Shown: positions 59,067-64,000 of the stretch, piece by piece
Layout: every line of letters begins with the position of its first letter
How positions within the stretch are numbered: position 1 is the stretch's first letter
Origin: Leptoclinus maculatus
Lineage: Eukaryota; Chordata; Actinopteri; Perciformes; Stichaeidae
Assembly (NCBI GenBank): GCA_032191485.1
Contig: JAVDOI010000016.1
Location: forward strand, 7,226,270 to 7,290,269
Direction of reading: 5' to 3'
DNA length: 64,000 bases
Notes under the pieces: model-generated
Told to the model about the DNA's origin: nothing
What the model saw: only the letters and a program-made list of their open reading frames with translations
Databases searched by the model: none
Translations under genes and position numbers: made by a program

Positions 59067-62000
59067 TTACTTGTCCTTCTGCAGAGAGGTGTAGTACTCG
59101 ACCAAAATCTTCCAGGCCTTGGGGGCCATGAAACCATCTGGAGGGTTTTCTGCACTCCGAGCCATGTTCCTCATCTTGGTTCCAGAGATAAACTCAAAGT
59201 CAGCATGTCTGAGAGAGTGAGGGAGGAGGGAAGGGCAGGACAGGTTATTAGATATGTTGTTATAATAATATTTACAAATCACGTGATGAGGCCGTACACC
59301 TGCACAGAAAGGTGGATGTAAATCTACAAGAGCGAAGTCAGAATTCAGTAGGAGTTGTCTAAAGATGTACACGACAATGTTCTTGCAGTGCGAACAAGAT
59401 AAGAGGCTGGGTCACAGACGGTTCACATTTCCATAAAAATCATGTTTTGACTTGAAAGATTTGGGCCTACAAATGCGTTATCAGATTTATCACAGCAAAT
59501 CTGACATTTCTTTTACCCGTTCGCTCCAGTTTTATTGCACTTGGGTTCACACCGGGACAACCATGTCAGTAGATTCCACGTTTTACATTAAAAAACAAAT
59601 AATATGTAGTAGACAACAAGACATATAAGAAAAATCTCTTCACTCACCGCTCTGTGTCATAAAAGTCCATGGCCTTCTTAGTCTTGTTGTAGGCAGCGAC
59701 CCTGAAGGGGATGATCTCCACAGAGGTGAGGCCCGGGGCCATGGTGAGGACCTTTGCTCCATGGGTGGGTTCATACAGGTCCTGCTTAGTCACCGGGTGA
59801 GGCATGCCTGCAGGGTCCCGGCCAACAATGTAGAAGTTTGCTCCGGCGATCATTCTGGCTCTACAGTGCCACTGAACCTGATGAGGAAGACATGCATGTT
59901 GATATTTATTCACACACACATATTAAGGGTAAATGGTTAAACAGTAGGAAGCCGGACTGATAGAAACCGCTGACTAAACAATAAGCCACCACTACTCCTC
60001 CTCACCTCTGTGGGTCCAGCGTACATCATAGGAGAGGGGAAGATGGCAACGATGGTGCTTGCCGGGTCCAGGACGCCCTCTTCCAGGACTGCAGCATGCT
60101 GCTTCATCCGCCAGTCCAGAGGCACATCGTCGTCTTTGGTCCAGCCGCCGAGTGGGTGCAGCAGGAGGACCGGATTCCTGTAGCCTCGCTCCAGCAGGCG
60201 CCGCTTGGTGTCCTGCATCAGCAGGGCGTGACCATTGTGGACCGGGTTACGCAGCTGGAAGGCAAACACCGCATCTAAGGATGGACAACATGGAGGAGCA
60301 CAAAATAAAGTTCACGTGACAATAACAGCAGCGGCATCACAGTGTAATAGAAGCAGTACAGCACAATGGAGGTGTTGAGCTTTCATGTCGGCGCAGTCCA
60401 AAATATGTGAAGAATAGTGTGCATTTCAGTAGCTGTCACAGTAAACATGCTCAAAATACCGTCCACAAATCTCTTTGTTTCATACATTTTCTTCGAAAAA
60501 TGTATCTGTATATTCTATTTAATTTATCTATATTTTTCTTATTGTCAACAAACCCCACAAAAAGACCAAAATCAACAATGAAGCGATCTCACTAACAAGT
60601 ATTTTCCGTGTTGCATTGCTAAACCCAATATAGCTTTTTCCTCTAAACCATAGAGCTCCGTTGTTGTCAGAAGCAGTTAAAAACTCATCATTGTTGCACC
60701 GGCTGGCATCATTAACACGGACATGCACAGTGTTGTTTATTTTGTGTCGGTATCCAAATATACCGTCCTAAATACTCACTAACATAATAAATCTGCTGCA
60801 GAGAATCAAAACAAATGCACTGCATCCCTCTGTTTGAGAAATGGTTTGTCAAAAACCGCAGTCTATTTTAGGAAAGCATTTAACCGTTTTTTAAGTGAGT
60901 ATGTATTTCCAAACTTTTTCAAAAGGTTTAGTGCGTCAGCAGGAAGAAACAGACTTGAGTCTGAGAGCCACAAAGAAAGTATTGAGAGATGGACTAATGG
61001 GTTTCTGGTTTTGGTCTTTTCATGGGGTTTGTTAACAGAAAGAAAACAAACATTTTGTAACCCTAATCTGTTAAGTGCACATCACAACATGCCTGTACCA
61101 GTAACACAACTCAGGAGAGCAGCAAAGAACGAAAATCAACAAAATACAAACTGTATTGTGTTGCAGATAAATAAGACGACCCTGAACACAGCATTCACAT
61201 CAAAGTGAGCGAGTGAGAGTAAAAGCAGGTGATCACATTTCGTACTTTTTTAGAAAGATACTGCATGTCTCCATAGATCACTGAACACAGAGCACACACA
61301 TCACCATGCGGCTTTAAATTTACCATTTTATTTTTTCATCAGGTCCTTTGTTAAGTTCGTCTGAAAGACAAATGGTGCACTGCTAAATACATTGCTTTCA
61401 TGGTAATGCCTATTCATTTTTTTACCAGCTGCGAAGGGTATTTTTTTGGTCATAAGCTAAACACATTGTATGCCATTGTGTGTTCCCTGATTGTTACGGT
61501 AGTTTTGCGATCGAGTGTGCGAATTTAGTCATTTAGATACTAACCTGCTTTCATGTCTTTGAACTTCTGCTTGAGCTCCTGTGGAGTAAGGCGGTACTGG
61601 TCAAGTCCATCGTTCCATTTGATTCGCTCCAGCACCTCTAGGTCACCACCTACCAGCCAATCACCTCCCTCCATAACCATCTGGACAAAGGTGATGAACA
61701 GATAAATATATTTGAGGACTTGTGTATCTGTAGTATTGTTATTCAAGCAAATGATTGGCTTTAGATGTTGATTACGTCATATTGTTCTGGGGCTTGATCG
61801 ATGTTTTGTTTGCCACGAAATCCCAAAGTTCAATATTGACACAGTGAAGGTTAACAAAAGGTGTATGTACCAAAGGACGTTACTCTTTGCTGTGCAATCA
61901 TGTGACAGACATTGAAATTCCAACTGTACGTGTTGAAGATATTTGGTGAATGCCTTGTCACCTTAATGTAAGGGTGCTGTGGACAAGTGGTGCCCCACTG

Positions 62001-63908
62001 TCTGGCACAGCGTTCTTCCTTGCGATGTTGGTAGAACTCTGGGTTCCTGAGAATAGCCACACGTGAACCCTGGTACTCCAGAGCGACAGCCGCACAGCCG
62101 TCCATCTCCTGCTTGGCCTCGGTGCTGACAGGCAGGACGATGGGAACAGACATGTTGATGGTCCCGCCTGGGACAGAAGAGGATGCAGTGATCTCAACCA
62201 GTGAACCAAAGAAAATATTACTCCAGAAATGTTCTATTACACAATGAACACTGCAAAACAAATACAAATCACTGCACGCTCAAGACAACCCGTAAGTTAC
62301 AATCCATGTGTGGGGATGAGCACTTAAAGCAGCTATTCCCCACCAGGCGTACTAAAATAGTATAAAGTGTTTGGATAGGTGGGACTGAGTTGCTCTGTTT
62401 GGAAATAGGCTGTATCATCTTCTGTTGTACAGTACTGATGTTATATTTTAACATAAAAACTCCAATCATTCATACCTTCAGTCATTCACACACATTTGCT
62501 GTCAATAATTGCATAACATTTTCAAAAATAACATGCACAGTCATATTTAATTGTCACTTATGTCTTATGTTGGAGAGGTTACTCTGCTTGTGCGTGCCTT
62601 CAGGGCCTTGTCCTGGTATGTTATAAGAACAATTAATAATTGCAGCGGGCTCGTACCATCCAGCAGGTTGCCAAAGTGTAAGACCTGCAGGAACTCTCTC
62701 TCCCTCATGAAGCCCTTCAGAGGGCTCGCCCAGCCTTCTGACAGGACCTGCACCCACTGTAGATCCAACTGTGGACGAGGAATCATGTCTCATCATCAAC
62801 AGCACGACAGACATGTAACGCATTGGACTTAACTGCACTGTAAACGTTGATGCGCTAAATCAACAAGTCTGTAAATCAAAGAATCAATTCATTATGGAAG
62901 TAAGAACACTGGATGGTTAAGAGTTAACATCCAGTTTATAGCTTCAATGAATGAGACATTGTGTCACTGCCAGGCCATGCCTCCTGCTTTTCCTGTATGT
63001 GTGCGTGTGTGGTATGGGTAGGGCTCCAACCTGGTCTCCTCTCGGATTTCTGATTACAACTCATCTCACCTGCCTCGTCAAACCAGCTGCATTCCATCAA
63101 CTCATCACTCAACAGTAGATCTACCCTGGTTCTTCATTCACTCCTCGCCAGATCGTTGTTTACAACTCACGTGGTAGTTAGTCATTCTTGGCCGCTCTAT
63201 TTCGAGAGTAATTCAGAGTTTTTTTCCCCCAAGTGTTTTTCAGTGCATTGACCCTGTCTTCCTGTTCCAGCAGTTTTGTTCATCCTCCTGGTTCCCCAGC
63301 CTGCCTGCCCTGCCCTGCCTCCTCCTGCCTGGATTCCACCCTCGCCCTCCCTGCATTTTGTTTTCCCCCCTTGGTTTCCTGGTTAATAAACCTTTACACC
63401 CACACTCCCTGGTCTGTGCCTGCGTTTGGGTCCACCTCCACACCTCGTGACACATTGCTGCCGACACATTTATGATCATACATTCCCGGCGACAAGATGG
63501 TTTGAGATGACATGCTGTTGGATGAGTAACAGACTAAAGATGGAGGTGTTACTATTTTAAATACACAAATAAAGAGTGAAATAACCATTGACTAAGCCCA
63601 TTTAAAAGAAGATGCAATTAGTATTTTTATTAGTACCCAGGGAAGTTGGAGCAGACCATTAGTGCACAGGCTCTAAACAGTGGGGAATGTTTATGGGCTC
63701 ATCATGAGCAGCTCTCCGCCATGGTCCAGCATTTACCCCCTTGTCCATTTGCTTTGTGATCAAAAAGAAGCCTGTATGCTGAAACGATGGTTACCTTGGT
63801 GATGCTGATCGTGGGAAGCGTGTTCGCGTCAGCCACGGCGAGATTCAGCTTGTTCTCCGTAACAAAGAGTTCATTCACCTCCTCCATGATCTCGCCTGGT
63901 ACAATGTT
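59067..63908 (-). CDS. papss2: PAPS synthase 2, C-terminal ATP-sulfurylase part (partial, 7 exons)
   Basis: PAPSS2 is a bifunctional enzyme: ATP sulfurylase makes APS, which its APS-kinase domain phosphorylates to PAPS, the universal sulfate donor. Seven 3' exons are present: 63795-63908, 62657-62768, 61962-62167, 61545-61680, 60006-60274, 59648-59877 and 59067-59208, giving 1209 nt (402 aa and stop). All phases agree. The sulfurylase motifs are intact: QLRNPVHNGH at the start of the nucleotide-binding site, HPLGGWTKDDDVPLDWRMK, and VGRDPAGMPHP. The C-terminus ENPPDGFMAPKAWKILVEYY is typical. The residues fit PAPSS2 better than PAPSS1 (for example QWHCRARMIAGANFY and KKAMDFYD). The N-terminal APS-kinase exons lie beyond the right edge. 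The order papss2-pten is conserved with human. Confidence 0.95.
62962..63452. mobile_element. Solo LTR in a papss2 intron
   Basis: The 491-bp element begins TGTCAC and ends GTGACA, a perfect 6-bp terminal inverted repeat in the TG...CA form of LTRs. The five bases CATTG occur immediately before (62957-62961) and after (63453-63457), a clean 5-bp target-site duplication. An internal AATAAA at 63385-63390 suits an LTR poly-A signal on the plus strand. The duplication length fits Gypsy- or BEL-type integrases. No internal retroviral coding sequence is present, so it is a solo LTR from recombination. Confidence 0.88.
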
Positions 63909-63962
63909 CTATATACAAGGAGAAAAGGGGGAATATTAATATCATGTGGTTGGTATTGTAGG

Positions 63963-64000
63963 TCTGCAACTAACGGTTATTTTCGTTATCGGTGAATCTG
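63963..64000 (+). repeat. Interspersed repeat (ATTATCGATTAATC type), copy 3, cut by window edge
   Basis: GCAACTAACGGTTATTTTCG followed by TTATCGGTGAATCTG is the beginning of the same repeat seen at 54090 and, inverted, at 57080. Confidence 0.65.

Overview
The window is vertebrate, almost certainly teleost fish. It has spliced genes with GT-AG introns, very compact loci (the whole pten coding span is about 8 kb), abundant CA/TG microsatellites and several dispersed repeats common in ray-finned fish. No species is assigned.

Layout from left to right. (1) Positions 1-9936 are a higher-order AT-rich satellite with a repeat unit of about 1.82-2.03 kb. Each unit is built from a 29-bp minisatellite, AGTAACTT-type sub-repeats, two tRNA-derived SINE copies and a hairpin module. 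(2) Minus strand, 10460-18584: the first 19 coding exons (796 codons) of cfap43, a WD-repeat axonemal protein. The rest lies beyond the left edge, so the satellite appears to sit in a cfap43 intron. (3) Plus strand, 19254-21427: gsto1-like omega glutathione transferase, complete, divergent from cfap43 across a promoter of about 0.67 kb. (4) Minus strand, 22319-23908: itprip, a single coding exon. (5) Plus strand, 27776-27958: a truncated ch25h-like 5' stub with a TATA box. (6) Minus strand, 28619-31832: fas death receptor, nine coding exons, 320 aa. (7) 31.8-47.4 kb: a gene-poor interval full of microsatellites and old repeats. (8) Minus strand, 47410-55410: pten, nine exons, 413 aa, with intact catalytic site and PDZ-binding tail. 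(9) Plus strand, 56056-58224: an unrecognised four-exon gene predicted here from phase-compatible splice sites, divergent from pten. (10) Minus strand, 59067-63908: the seven 3' exons of papss2 (ATP-sulfurylase part), with a solo LTR in an intron.

The genes are not an operon and have unrelated jobs: cilia, redox, calcium-channel modulation, apoptosis, PI3K signalling and sulfate activation. What links them is synteny. They match two human chromosome 10 neighbourhoods (GSTO1-CFAP43-ITPRIP at 10q25 and CH25H-FAS-PTEN-PAPSS2 at 10q23) that are directly adjacent here. Exon boundaries were derived by eye from splice consensus and reading phase. Phases sum correctly for every model, but no transcript evidence was available.
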